Positions 41,512-52,056 of a DNA stretch of 64,000 nt are shown here, one piece after another. Origin of the DNA: Vanessa cardui (Eukaryota > Arthropoda > Insecta > Lepidoptera > Nymphalidae); assembly GCF_905220365.1 (NCBI RefSeq), contig NC_061135.1:637501-701500 (forward strand). Direction: 5' to 3'. A program made the position numbers and the translations under genes. The notes under the pieces were generated by a model that saw only the letters and a program-made list of their open reading frames with translations, had not been told where the DNA came from and did no database searches. Each line of letters begins with the position of its first letter. Positions within the stretch are counted from its first letter, which is position 1.

Positions 41512-41790
41512 GGTAGGGCTTTGTGCAAGCCCGTCTGGGTAGTTACCACCTACTCGTCAGTTATTCTACCGCCAAATAACAGTACTCTGTATTGTTGTAT
41601 TCCGGTTTGAAGGGTGAGTGAGCCAGTGTAACTACAGGTACAAGGGACATAACATCTTAGTTCCCAAGGTGGCACATTGACGATGTATAGAATAGTTAAT
41701 ATTTTTACAGCGTCATTGTCTGTGGGTGATGGTGACCACTTACCATCAGGTGGCCCATATGCTCGTCCGCCAATCTATACCATAAAAAAA
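41512..41790 (+). mobile_element. Rep-C, complete reference copy
   Basis: GGTAGGGCTTTGTGCAAGCC opens the copy. ATTCTACCGCCAAATAACAG, GGGTGAGTGAGCCAGTGTAA, AGCGTCATTGTCTGTGGGTG and ACCATCAGGTGGCCCATATG follow in order. The end is CTCGTCCGCCAATCTATACC then ATAAAAAAAA. I find no A/B boxes like those in the SINEs and no reading frame, so its partner LINE and promoter are unclear. Confidence 0.85.
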
Positions 41791-41807
41791 ATATATTCTC
41801 ATGATCA

Positions 41808-41847
41808 TTCACTAATGGACAAATGGTCTCATTTGTCCATTAGTGAA
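41808..41847. repeat. Perfect hairpin, 18-bp arms, 4-base loop
   Basis: TTCACTAATGGACAAATG, loop GTCT, CATTTGTCCATTAGTGAA, eighteen bases after the end of Rep-C. No mismatch. Confidence 0.95.
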
Positions 41848-42306
41848 AATTAACATGAAAATCTTTACGCTTCTTTTTTAAATAATCGCCGTCAAACAGA
41901 CGGACAGACGTAGTGAAATAAACGAATATGTAGTGATGTAACAATTGGCTTAATTGCTATATATATCGTATTACACAACAACTTGAACAGAAGTAAATTA
42001 TTTCGAGAACACAACCCAACGTCGAGTGCTATTAAATGTTAAAGTTTTAATCATCATGTGTACCGCGATACATGTGGTCAAATAATAAACAACAGCCAAA
42101 TATCATATTTAAACAGAACAATGAAGGTTTATTTCAACGCGAGTGGGTAATTATGAGTTGCTTCATTTGCAAATAAGGGGGATTTGGGGCTCGAGTGATA
42201 AACTTGAACCACCTGCTAGCCAATTTATTGCTTTGATGTAAAACCTCCCATGTAGGACACGACAAAAATGTCTGTCATTTTTTCATATATAATCTTGATA
42301 GCCACA
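41848..42306. other. Unassigned stretch
   Basis: Nothing recognised. Confidence 0.45.
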
Positions 42307-42500
42307 GAGTACTCATCAGATGTTCTTTCTTCAATTCGGGTTTGAGGTTAGTGAAACGATTTACAGGCACCGGGTATATAATATTAGTTACCATGTTCGT
42401 CAGTGCATTTTCGATATATGTCAATGTGTAGTAGGTGGCGGTGACCACTTTTCACTAGACCCATTTAGCCATACTACCTAAATTACAAAAAAAAAAAACA
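42307..42500 (+). mobile_element. Rep-C-like ancient copy
   Basis: ACTCATCAGATGTTCT, TTCGGGTTTGAGGTTAGTGA and CAGGCACCGGGTATATAATA are followed by GTAGGTGGCGGTGACCACTT and an A-run at 42487-42498. Order and tail fit Rep-C or the related 4517-type element. Confidence 0.45.
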
Positions 42501-44253
42501 TAAATTCTTTATTTTACAATATACTATCGAAGTTCTGTGTAAAATGATTCCAAATCGGGTATACAGCTGACGACAGGATTATTAATATAAGCGTAGAAAC
42601 GTGAGTCTTGTTAAAATCGTGTCATGTATGACTCCAATCAAAGAGTAAGTGAATGAGCTTTTCCTTATTAACGCAAGTGACTATTTGCTTTAGGGCGTTT
42701 CCTCACCGACAGCTTTCGCGTTTCAATCGCGAACCATCAAAGATTCGATTTTGAGCATTCCTTAGCTGTAAAGTAGGTGCTTCTTACAATTACGGAGTTG
42801 TATCCTTCCAAGCTCCATGCCGTAATCCTCAGTTCTTATCACTAACTTACACAGACAGCTTGATTTCATCTTGGATCTGAGCTGATACAATACTTTTGAA
42901 TACTTCCGGTGAAAAACGGTTGAAATAATTTAAATTTAGAATTTAAATTATTATATGTATTTATTATTATTATTTTTAGAATTAATATTCTAAAAGTGAA
43001 AATGTAAACAAAGCGTATTCATAGTAATTATACTCTGAATACGCTTTGCTATCAAAGAATGATAATAAAGTAGTGAGCAATGTTTGTACGTTGGTCTATG
43101 GGGTACGTACGTACATATTTAATATTTCATGATTTTCATGACATAATCAATTTCTGTATAATCAGAAGATTATTTTATAAACTTTTAGGAAAAGCTTCTT
43201 TAATTTGATACATACAAAATATAGAGATATAAATATACATAATATATAGTAAAATATTCGTATCGTACGTAGCATATCGTAATTAGTAGGACATCGTGCT
43301 CTATGGTATAATTTTAAGGACCCGAAAGATTCATCACCATAAAATCTACAAATTGACAATTTGACACCGAAATACCACTATTTTATTCAAAACTTAAATC
43401 TATATTTTCTTGTCTATGGTTTAAAATACCTCATTAGCGGAATTTAGTCTGTGGCACGTCGTATATTGAACAGGTAACTCTGAACAGTAAGTAAATGTAC
43501 TCCGGTTAATCGCAGACAGTCAAGCTTTGTCTGAACTGACAGAACAATGTGGGTCCCCCATTCACGGGCAGTCTCTTGTGAAGCGACGGTTAATTTATGG
43601 CACCTTAGTTGAGTTCTACGACTTCTCAACTTTCGGGCGCTTAACTTTGAGATTAATGTCTTGAATGAAAAATATTAGTTTTAAAACCAAATTATTTTAT
43701 ATTCAACGTTCAAATTTAACCTGCGTCAATATGTTTTCTCAAAGAAACTAATGGAGACTTCTATGGGGAAGTTCTTAGCACCATATGTGTGTGTCCACAC
43801 ACACAAATGCAATCGTATAATTCGTGGGGAAAACCGATATGACCTGAAAGAGTTCAGATGCTATTAAGGTCTTCTGAAACTCAATTCCAACATTCAGACT
43901 ACAGGTACCTACATAATATTCAACTCAAAAACTCAATAACTTTTCATCGACCTAAGATTTGATAAGCCTTATGAGCCAACAAGGCTGTTTTTATGGATGA
44001 AGAAACTTCAATAATTTTTCTTCGTCTACTGTCTTCCAAAAACACCTCAAATGTGTACATTGTATTCAGTTTAATAAACGAAGTACATATGTTTGAGTTA
44101 TTCTGTGTAAATTCCGAAACCGAAGTTTCTCGTACACTATACTTCAAATACGTCTGTCTTGAAACTAGAAGATATAGTGAAGTCAAATTTATGGAACACA
44201 CCGTATCCGTTTTTGTTACTGTCTGCTGTCAAATATTCAGAAAATCACAAACA
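42501..44253. other. Long unassigned stretch with one stem
   Basis: CAAAGCGTATTCA (43009-43021) and TGAATACGCTTTG (43036-43048) form a perfect 13-bp stem with a 14-base loop. The region 43944-44388 is open on both strands for 85 and 131 codons, but neither peptide is recognisable and the plus frame runs through the palindrome at 44254. Confidence 0.35.
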
Positions 44254-44254
44254 A

Positions 44255-44322
44255 TTGAAATAAAACTAGTTATAACTAGTTTTATTTCAATGTGCAATAA
44301 TCGCGGAAATTTAAGACAACAT
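44255..44322 (+). mobile_element. Stem-forming element, collapsed 68-bp copy 2
   Basis: The 38-bp perfect palindrome at 44254-44291 (arm TTGAAATAAAACTAGTTA) is followed by the tail GGAAATTTAAGACAACAT seen in copy 1 at 3618-3808. CACAAACAA at 44246-44254 and 44323-44331 flanks it, a 9-bp duplication (11 with the ambiguous TT). All of the loop and the inner part of each arm in copy 1 are missing. Confidence 0.65.
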
Positions 44323-44331
44323 CACAAACAA

Positions 44332-45130
44332 TTTTCACAATATTACTTTATACATAATAAAAATATTTTTGTTAATTACCTAAGTTAATAAAAGCAAAGT
44401 TTGTCACCAATATTTGTTATCAATTTTTGTAGTGCATTGGGAAACATCAATAAATAATGAAATATAAACAAAATCATTTGTTTATGATATTATAATACTT
44501 TTGCAGCAAATATAAAGGTATAAAATAAGCAAAGTCCTACTGAAAAGTAGAGAAACAGTCTGGTATATAAAAGGTGGGGTAATTTCGCTAGCAACTTGCG
44601 GGTAGCTCTAATTAGACGAGGTAACACTACCTCGTGTTAATTGAATCAAATTGCAGTGCCTTGTATACGGTGACCACGCTTGTGTAGAATACAGGGATAG
44701 TTCTGAATGTTTTTACAAATAAACATTCTATATAACCGATGATTAATGCATGGAGGGTGCCAATACAACCAAATAAATAAGAGCTATACATATAATGTAA
44801 AATTGTGTAAACGGTGAAAGCGTTGTCAGAGGAATAAAAAAAAATTCTCTGTTATGAATGAGATTTATAATTATTAGAAAATAAATACACACAAACATGA
44901 ATTTTAATCAAAAATTAAGAACTTTAAAACTCAATAAAACTTTCTTTGAATTTGATCAGGGAAATTTTAATCTTTGGCTAAGATCCACGTGTTGTATAGT
45001 GTTAATAAATCATCTAAAATTTTGTCTGACTGGTTCAATTATTAACATTAATATAATTTCATAATTTGTATGTGTCTTAAAAGTTCAAATAAGCAATATA
45101 TTGTTAAAAAACATTCTTATAAATATTATC
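44332..45130. other. Unassigned AT-rich stretch
   Basis: No element recognised. Confidence 0.45.
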
Positions 45131-45260
45131 AAAATCATGGCCACCGTAATTCGCGTGCGCGCAGACCGCATTCCTTCCTGCAACCGCGAGGGCGGCCGCC
45201 GCACTGATGTCTAGCGCCGCTGGCAGCCAATTTGCACATTTTGAATTTCGAACGCCCCTT
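45131..45260. other. CpG-rich island in AT-rich DNA
   Basis: TTCGCGTGCGCGCAGACCGC, AACCGCGAGGGCGGCCGCCG and TAGCGCCGCTGGCAGCCAAT are packed with CpG within 100 bases of otherwise AT-rich sequence. It does not match any repeat family here. A small frame from ATGGCCACCG at 45138 encodes 25 residues and stops. It could be a regulatory element, a non-coding first exon or a foreign fragment; I cannot choose. Confidence 0.4.
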
Positions 45261-46145
45261 CCAAACTCAAATTTATTCCAATATCCATACTATTACAAAT
45301 TGCACTTTATGTAGTTGTAAAAGGGATATTTTTTCTTTAACATATGATGTAATACAAGTTTTTTAAACGAATATTCTTGGCAAAGTTCGAACATGGAACG
45401 GTTGCGGCTACATCACTCATTTCAGTTTAAACGGTTTACACTTTAAGTTCACTTAACCGAGTATTTTTATTGCGTTTCCATTATTAAATAGATTTTATAT
45501 ACCAGTGCATTAAAAAAAGAATAGTATTACAGTCGAAAGGACAATTTTCAGCTGTAATTACAGCAGGATTCACAATGAATACGTGATCACGAGTTTGTAG
45601 AGATAATAGAGAAAAGAACTTATTGAATTCTCTAGGTGACCTTCGTTTAGCCTCAGGGGTATCTCGACAACTACATGGTATAATATTTCATGTTAATTCT
45701 ATCTGTTTTGTAACTGGGTCAGCGTGGAAATATCTTAAACTATACCAGACACAAATCTTGTTTGGTATTTTCGTGAAATCTATTTGAATATACATTATTT
45801 TATTAAATGTCCATAATTATAAATAATTTTAACCAGCTTGTCAATTTTGTATCGGTACAAAAAATCTGAACGGATGAAGTTCTGATCTGACATATAATAT
45901 ATCTTTCTCACCGATTTCGACATGCACAGGAACGATATGATACGAGACAAACAAAAGGCAGGAACTACTGCTCCATGTTTTTTTTAAGTGTATCAGGTTC
46001 TTACTTCTACTAATTACTACCACAAACCACAAACTATATTCTAGAATAGTCTTGCGAATCAAGACTAAGATCTCGTTTGGTTACGTAGAGACATAAGAAT
46101 TTTACAATTATTAGTCAATTAGTATAATAATATTTAACAGTTATA
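45261..46145. other. Unassigned AT-rich stretch
   Basis: A 73-codon minus frame at 45841-46062 shows no motif. Confidence 0.4.
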
Positions 46146-46345
46146 GGTATGCTGGTACATGGGTCATTTGATGGTAGGTTGCCACTGATACATATATTAA
46201 TATTTTCTTTATCAATTTTGAGACCTACGATATTATGTTATTTGTGTCTGTAATTCTCTGTAATAACTGTGTCACGTTCAATTTTCAAACCGGAACACAA
46301 CAATAATAACTATTTAGGATTGGCGGTACAATATAAATGGAAACC
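46146..46345 (-). mobile_element. Rep-C, diverged
   Basis: TGGGTCATTTGATGGTAGGT, ATATTATGTTATTTGTGTCT, AAACCGGAACACAACAATAA and GGATTGGCGGTACAATATA are Rep-C complement words in the right order. Confidence 0.6.
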
Positions 46346-46723
46346 AACCAATAACGAAAACGTTTCATCCATCTGTCAGAAATATAATTAATGAACTGAT
46401 ACAATTTGTAAAGCCTAGTCGTTATTTCCAGTACGTACTGCAGCGCAAATCCTCTCAAGTAAACCAAATGACCAATTTGGGACTCAAGTGTGATTTAACT
46501 GAATAATTTAGTGAAGCGAAGTAATTTGCTAAGAGCTCAAGACGCGTTCTCTTTAAATATTCATCTACAGCCAGATGCAATGACCTAGACCAATCCAGAC
46601 TATCATGTACCGTGCTGGATTATGGATAACTTAAACGAGTAGTACTTTTTACATTACTTTATTTTAAAGAACTCTTTAGATATTTATGACATTTTTATAT
46701 TAGTAGTTATTCATTTATATTGC
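46346..46723. other. Unassigned AT-rich stretch
   Basis: Nothing recognised. Confidence 0.45.
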
Positions 46724-46840
46724 ATCCACTGATAGGGCTGGTTCGTTTTTTGCCCAGATAATCGGAATTTTTATTCAACGTGAAAATACTGCAAGCATTC
46801 CAGAAGGTCAAGATTTATACAGTAACTATTTTTAGTAAAG
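46724..46840 (+). mobile_element. Rep-E fragment
   Basis: AGGGCTGGTTCGTTTTTTGC, CCAGATAATCGGAA and AGGTCAAGATTTATACAGTA match Rep-E at 38911-39190 but with substitutions that break its reading frame. Confidence 0.65.
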
Positions 46841-46876
46841 TCTTGATGTTTACAATTCATATGTACTTTTATAGAA

Positions 46877-47106
46877 TAAATAAATAAATAAATATCACAT
46901 ACATTACTCTGATCCCAATGTAAGTAACTAAAGCACTTGTGTTTTGGTTAATCAAAAGTAACGACGCTACCACAAACACCCAGAACCAAGACAACATATA
47001 AAACTCATGATAATCTACATTGACTCGGCCGGGAATCGAAACCGGGACCTCGGAGTGGCGTACCTATGAAAACCGGTGTACAAACCACTCGACCACGGAG
47101 GTCGTC
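46877..47106 (-). mobile_element. SINE-B, full length
   Basis: Tail AAATAAATAAATAAATATCA, then ACATTACTCTGATCCCAATG, ACGACGCTACCACAAACACC, B box complement GGGAATCGAAACCGGG and head AACCACTCGACCACGGAGGT ending CGTC. AGAATAAATA occurs just outside both ends (46873-46882, 47113-47122), though not perfectly abutting. Confidence 0.88.
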
Positions 47107-47216
47107 AAAATAAGAATAAATAGTTATTCATTCTCTTTTCCTTGCTCTAAACATTTCTACTTGATTGATATTTTCCTTTGGAAAGAAAACAGATTCCCTG
47201 ATCGGGTTCTGATATA

Positions 47217-47394
47217 AAACAACAGCCAAATAATGTCCCATTGCTGGTCTAAAACTCATACCTCAGACGTGATAAATATTGGACATCTTATTCCTTCACG
47301 CTGCTACAAAGCAATATGGTGAACAGTCATATTGCAGAATTTCATTGGATACGAAAGTTCACGATGTTTTCTTTCCCTGGTAAATATACAGTGG
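47217..47394 (-). mobile_element. SINE-A-related copy, divergent
   Basis: AAACAACAGCCAAATAATGT and CCCATTGCTGGTCTAAAACT begin like an A2 tail. ATATTGCAGAATTTCATTGG, AAGTTCACGATGTTTTCTTT and TACAGTGGTGCTTAG follow the SINE-A order, with the head missing. The extra CCAAATAATGTCCCA suggests a separate older subfamily. Confidence 0.6.
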
Positions 47395-47406
47395 TGCTTA
47401 GTAATT

Positions 47407-47662
47407 GAGAGCAAAGATGGCCCAGTGGTTAGAACGCGTGCATCTTAACCGATGATTGCGGGTTGTCTTTATAATTCATCTCGTGCTCAGCGGTGAAGGA
47501 AAACATCGTGAGGTTGCATGTGATAAATTTCATAGAAATTCTGCCACCTGTGTAATTCACCAACCCGCATTGGAACAGCGCGGTGGAATATGTTCCAAAC
47601 CTTCTCCTTAAAGGGAGAGGAGGCCTTTAACCCAGCTGTGGGAAGTTACAGGCTGTTGTTGT
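47407..47662 (+). mobile_element. SINE-A2 lacking the B box
   Basis: TGCTTAGTAATT at 47395-47406 and 47663-47674 is an exact 12-bp target-site duplication. The head GAGAGCAAAGATGGCCCAGT runs to GATGATTGCGGGTT and then jumps to GTCTTTATAATTC. This deletes the rest of the B box and the AGGCAAGCACC segment. The 3' end CTTAAAGGGAGAGGAGGCC and GGCTGTTGTTGTTGC are A2. Confidence 0.92.
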
Positions 47663-47674
47663 TGCTTAGTAATT

Positions 47675-48861
47675 ATACAGTGTAATTAACGGAGTCATTA
47701 ATGATTAACGTTTGTAATATACAAATACCAAAACACAAAGCATTTGGTTACATTTCACTGAAACAGCTTATGCACGAAAATACAGTAAATCGTATCGTAC
47801 ATATGAACAGCCGTGAACGTGACTTGTGCATTTAATTGCAACACAATAGCGTTGTGGGAGTTTGAAAATTATTCAATAAATAACAGAATAGAATAAACAA
47901 ATAATTTGGTAACATAACAGGAAATATATTGTTACCAAAAAAACTAAAAAAAATCTACATGTTAAGGATTATCCGAAACGTTTCACAATTGGAAAATCTG
48001 AAAGATAATATAATAAATCAGAAGTTGTAGCAACTTTTAAGACGGTGACAAATTAAAAATGAATTATATGTAACAAAAGGAATCATTTCACTACAGTAAA
48101 ACTGCTGGCTTTTAAAGCATTTTAAAAGCCTAGAAATTGTAATATTGTATTACAGTCTAACGAATGAGGAACAAAGGTACATATCAATGTCTATATCTTC
48201 CACTGATATTACTCTACCAATTATCCCACGATTAGAGGAAATTATTAACAACAACAAGAAGAAGATGCCAGTATTTATTAGGATATATTCAAAGTCTATA
48301 TGTATTCAATATACGCAAAAGGCGTCAGACATGCATAAACAAATATCACTTCAATCCTAAAATAAACGTCAAAAGAAAACCAGAAATCTCACCACAGGTG
48401 GTCAATTCCCATCTGCATTCTTAACAGAATGACCAGTATCCCTATCATATCTCCTATAAATATAAACGAGGGACAAAGTGCTTACTTCACTTGTAGATAA
48501 AATTGAACAGAGCTCTTACCAAGTCTCGTCCGGGTGTAGGATTACGAAGCGAACTATAGATAAGGCAAACAGAGTCGCCACAGTCAACTTTAAGGAACAA
48601 GGAATTAAGCGGCTTACATGATTTGGAACAACTATTTTTCGTTCTAATATATCTTGTATTTGTAAGCTTAAAAAATATTGAAAATCCTGAGTATGTAACT
48701 CTCAAAACTCGGACAAATGAACGAAGACAGAGAGTCTAGGAATTTATTAATATAATTTTGCCGTCTCAGAGTTAACATGTCATAGTAACTGGATACCTGG
48801 ATTGAAAATTGAGGCAGGATATATTAATTTAAATAATTGTATTAACTAACATGACTGTATT
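47675..48861. other. Unassigned stretch
   Basis: GGCTTTTAAA-GCAT-TTTAAAAGCC at 48108-48131 is a small perfect hairpin. Frames at 48145-48360 (+) and 48487-48705 (-) lack motifs. Confidence 0.4.
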
Positions 48862-49020
48862 TTTTTAAATGTTTAAAAAGAGTAACTACTGAGTTTCTTG
48901 TCGGTTCTTCTCGGTAGAATCTACTTTCCGAATCAGTGGTAGCTTCACTTATCTAATTGTTAAATGACGATTCAAAAGTGCTTGTAAAAGCCCAGTTGAT
49001 TGATTAATGATTTTCATTTT
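48862..49020 (+). mobile_element. LINE-D solo 3' tail
   Basis: AAAAGAGTAACTACTGAGTT, TCTTGTCGGTTCTTCTCGGT, AGAATCTACTTTCCGAATC and GGTAGCTTCACTTATC run to AAAAGTGCTTGTAAAAGCC and a TTTTCATTTTG-type end. Confidence 0.8.
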
Positions 49021-49498
49021 GAAATGATTAATATTTTATACATATTTAATGATTCCATGACTACAGGCATGAAATAAAATTAAATAAAATCGAATTACAG
49101 TCTTTGACAAAAACTTTTCTCTTTTCTAGAATCAATAGAATTAATCAACATTACTTAGTGCAGGCGAAAAATAAATCTTTGTATGACTTTAAATCTTTAA
49201 ATTATGTTTATTTTAATAGCATAATCGCAAGCAACACGGAAAAGCATGTGATGGAAATACACATCTCGAAGACCGGATGACATGCAAGTGTAATAATTAC
49301 ATAAATATATTAATGTGATTAATTAATTAAATAAAACAAAATTAACAACTCAAACAGTAAATTTGAGTGACTTTTAAAGGATCTTTATTCATTGAAGCTT
49401 ATAAAACCATGCTGTGAAGCAATAAAAATGCCTCTGACCTAATAATTTTTGAGAATAGGTTTGAAACGTAGTTTATGACACTGTTTTTAGTTAATCGA
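49021..49498. other. Unassigned AT-rich stretch
   Basis: Nothing recognised. Confidence 0.45.
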
Positions 49499-49510
49499 AA
49501 TTCTCAATAT

Positions 49511-49797
49511 AAAGTAAAAGTAAAGTAAAGGTTGTAAATTTCCCACTGCTGAGATAATGCCTCCTCTTGCATTAAGAAGAGAGTTTGGAACATATTCCAC
49601 CACGCTGTTCCAATGCGGGTTGGTGGAATGCACATGTGGCAGAAATTCGATGGTATTATACACATACAGGTTTCCTCACGATGTTTTCCTTCACCGCCGA
49701 GCACGAGATGAATTATAAACACAAATTAAGCACATAATAGCATATAGTGGTGCTTGCCTGGGTTTGAATCCGCAATCACTGGGCCATCTCAGCTTAT
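49511..49797 (-). mobile_element. SINE-A1, head deleted internally
   Basis: AATTCTCAATAT at 49499-49510 and 49798-49809 is an exact 12-bp target-site duplication. Tail AAAGTAAAAGTAAAGTAAAG and GAGATAATGCCTCC are A1. In the head the plus strand goes from CCGCAATCA directly to CTGGGCC, losing about 27 bases between the A and B boxes. Confidence 0.92.
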
Positions 49798-49857
49798 AAT
49801 TCTCAATATCTTCCACTAAATCTAGTTAATCGTAAATGACAGATTTTTCGATCCCAA

Positions 49858-49980
49858 CATAGGACGAATTGGAAACACAAGTTAAGTACATTAAAATGTA
49901 ATAGTACTTGCTCAGGTATGAAGTCGCAATCTTAGTTTAAAATTTGTGAATTGTGACCCTCAGACCAGCTGGCTCAACCC
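49858..49980 (-). mobile_element. SINE-A head, ancient
   Basis: GGACGAATTGGAAACACAAG, TTAAGTACATTAAAATGT, AGTACTTGCTCAGGTATGAA and GTCGCAATCTTAGTTTAAAA follow the complement of the SINE-A head and upper body with heavy substitution. Confidence 0.5.
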
Positions 49981-50306
49981 ATAAAAACCCTAAAGTGTAT
50001 TTAAGCAAGTGTTATAATCCACTGAGTCATCCATATTCATCAAAATCACAAGGTACTTTGAATTAGGCTTTCAATGGGCAATTTTGAATTGTCATTTTAA
50101 AAGATTAATTAAACATGACCAGTTGAATGTATATCCTGTCAGGGAGAAGCGAAAATAAACTTAGTAGATACTTTTTTATACGGATTATAATAGTTATTAT
50201 TTAAATTTATTATTATTAATTACTATTAATCATTTTATTGGCGCCTCTGAGGAGTCACGCCAAGTCGTATGCCGTGATAGCAAACGGTATTTTGTAGACA
50301 ACAAGT
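49981..50306. other. Unassigned AT-rich stretch
   Basis: I see no element. GGCGCCTCTGAGGAGTCACG at 50240-50259 is a small GC-rich patch. Confidence 0.4.
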
Positions 50307-50550
50307 TGGGCTAAGGCCTCCTCTCTCTCAGAGGACAGGGTTTGGAACATATTCCACCACGCTGTTCCAATGCGGGCTTGGTGAAATACATATGTGGCAG
50401 AATTTTTATGAAATTTGACACATGCATCCTCACCATGTTTTCCTATAACCGCCAAAGTCAAATTAAACATGTGAATATTCAGTGATGTTTAGTAGGGCTT
50501 GAACCCGCAATCATCGGTTAAAATAAACGCGTTCTAACCACTGGGCCGTC
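50307..50550 (-). mobile_element. SINE-A, 3' tail lost
   Basis: AAGTTGGGCTAAGGCCTCCT, CATATTCCACCACGCTGTTC and TTTTTATGAAATTTGACACA (A2-like) lead to head words AACCACTGGGCCGTC. The CAGTGGGAAATTTACAGGC end is missing. The B box complement GGCTTGAACCCGC is intact. Confidence 0.85.
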
Positions 50551-50816
50551 ACATACATAGTTTGTTTACATTTTGATTATTAACTCCGGATGTAAATGAT
50601 ATTCATAATACATGCTTGATTTTCATGTCGAGTATTGTGCAAGTACTGTGAAAATACCTACTTGTGACGATAATTGGGCGTATTCAACTGCTCAATATAA
50701 TTACTGTTTTGCTGTGCTACAGTTTCAAGGGTGACTGACCTCGTGTTATCACAAGGACACGTGATATAATACCTTAAATTCCGTGAAACACTTTGTATCG
50801 AAGGTTTATTGAACTT

Positions 50817-50973
50817 TCTATATTATAATATTAGATGTGAAAGGCACCCTGTCGGTCTCTCTCGCTCTTTCACGACCAAACCGCTGAATCGAATTTGTTG
50901 ATATATGGTATGAAGCAAACTTGAACTACAAGAAAGATCCTACAACGTGGGCGAATCCATGGGTGACTACTAG
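50817..50973 (+). mobile_element. Hel-K, short copy
   Basis: TCTATATTATAATATTAGAT, GTGAAAGGCACCCTGTCGG, AAACCGCTGAATCGAATTTG and GCAAACTTGAACTACAAGAA are followed by GTGGGCGAATCCATGGGTGA and CTACTAG before T. About 40 bases found in the 53663 copy are deleted. The base before TC is T, an exception to the A/T rule that may be a later mutation. Confidence 0.65.
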
Positions 50974-51096
50974 TTTCCTATATTTCCAATGTTTTTGCAT
51001 GCAGATGAATTTAAAATCCGATGTTAAGTTAGTTACTAATGATCTTAGTATCACCAAGCTAGATAAAAATAAATAATTGGACAACATCATATCAAT

Positions 51097-51262
51097 CAAT
51101 CAATATATACTTTATTCAAGTAGGCTTTTACAAGCACTTTTGAATCGTCATTTTACAATTAAGTGAAGCTACCACCGGTTCGGAAAGTAAATTCTACCGA
51201 GAAGAACCGGCAAGGAAATCAGTAGTTACTATTTTTCAACATTTAAAAATACAAAGTCATTT
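51097..51262 (-). mobile_element. LINE-D solo 3' tail, well preserved
   Basis: ATATATACTTTATTCAAGTA, GGCTTTTACAAGCACTTTTG, AATCGTCATTTTACAATTAA and AAGCTACCACCGGTTCGGAA lead to ACCGAGAAGAACCGGCAAGG. This is the cleanest copy and the best query for the parent LINE. Confidence 0.85.
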
Positions 51263-51443
51263 AAGTAAATACAATTATTTAAATTAATGTATCCTGTTTG
51301 GAGGTCAACAGGTATTAACTCACGCTTTTTTGTCATCTACAAAATCTTATATCGAATAATGTGCTTTTTTACCAAGGTATTTTTACAAACGATTTGAATT
51401 TACGAAAAATGTCTGCGAAATTTTATCATAGAAACGGATATAT

Positions 51444-51608
51444 TTTACTCTGATCCCAGTGTAAGTAGCTGAAGCACTTGTGTTATAAAAAATCAGAAGT
51501 AACGACGGTACCACAAACATAACCTAAGACAACATAGAAAACTAATGAACTCCACATCGACTCGGGAATCTGACTCATGAAAACCGGTGTACACACTCGA
51601 GGTCGTCA
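51444..51608 (-). mobile_element. SINE-B with deletions in the head
   Basis: ACTCTGATCCCAGTGTAAGT, AGAAGTAACGACGGTACCAC and ACCGGTGTACACACTCGAGG are clear. The segment holding both promoter boxes is reduced to CACATCGACTCGGGAATCTG, so Pol III transcription is unlikely. Confidence 0.8.
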
Positions 51609-51957
51609 AATCAAAGTTAAATGAAGATTATCAACAAAATAGTCCTCTCAGAATCGATTTCCCTCAGCTTCATATTACGCTAGACAATAACATTGACGTA
51701 AATCGCTCTGCGCTGCGGGAGCCGCTGCAGTGTACATTTAAGCTGGATACACACTCGAAGGTACGTGAGTCTAGCGTAAACTTTGAAACGTGCAATTAAA
51801 GAATATACATTGGATTAAGACTGTTTCATCGAAAGGAAACATCTATTTTTTAATTAAATACATTGATCGTTGTGAAAGTTTTGTTAGTTATAACCATTTT
51901 GATGTTTGTGTTACTGCTGTGTAAACATACGTTTCGATTAATATATTTTTTTAACAT
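51609..51957. other. Unassigned; balanced patch
   Basis: CTCTGCGCTGCGGGAGCCGC at 51706-51725 stands out in composition; the 70-codon frame covering it starts inside SINE-B and has no motif. Confidence 0.35.
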
Positions 51958-52056
51958 TAACAACCTGTAAATTGCCTTCTTCTGGGCTAAGGCCGCCCCA
52001 CCCTTTGAGGAGAAGGTTTGGAGCTTATTTCACCATGCCACTCCAATGCGGGATAT
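51958..52056 (-). mobile_element. SINE-A 3' end, divergent
   Basis: TAACAACCTGTAAATTGCCT, TCTGGGCTAAGGCCGCCCCA, CCCTTTGAGGAGAAGGTTTG and ACCATGCCACTCCAATGCGG follow the complement of the A2 3' end. 5'-truncated. Confidence 0.78.

Noticed and set aside
40404..41847. Hairpins as transcription terminators or microRNA precursors
   Set aside because: Arms of 18 bp with loops of 4-5 bases are too short for animal pre-miRNAs, and rho-independent terminators do not apply in this genome.
43993..44388. 131-codon plus-strand open frame
   Set aside because: It overlaps an 85-codon frame on the other strand, has no motif, and runs through the palindromic element at 44254-44322.
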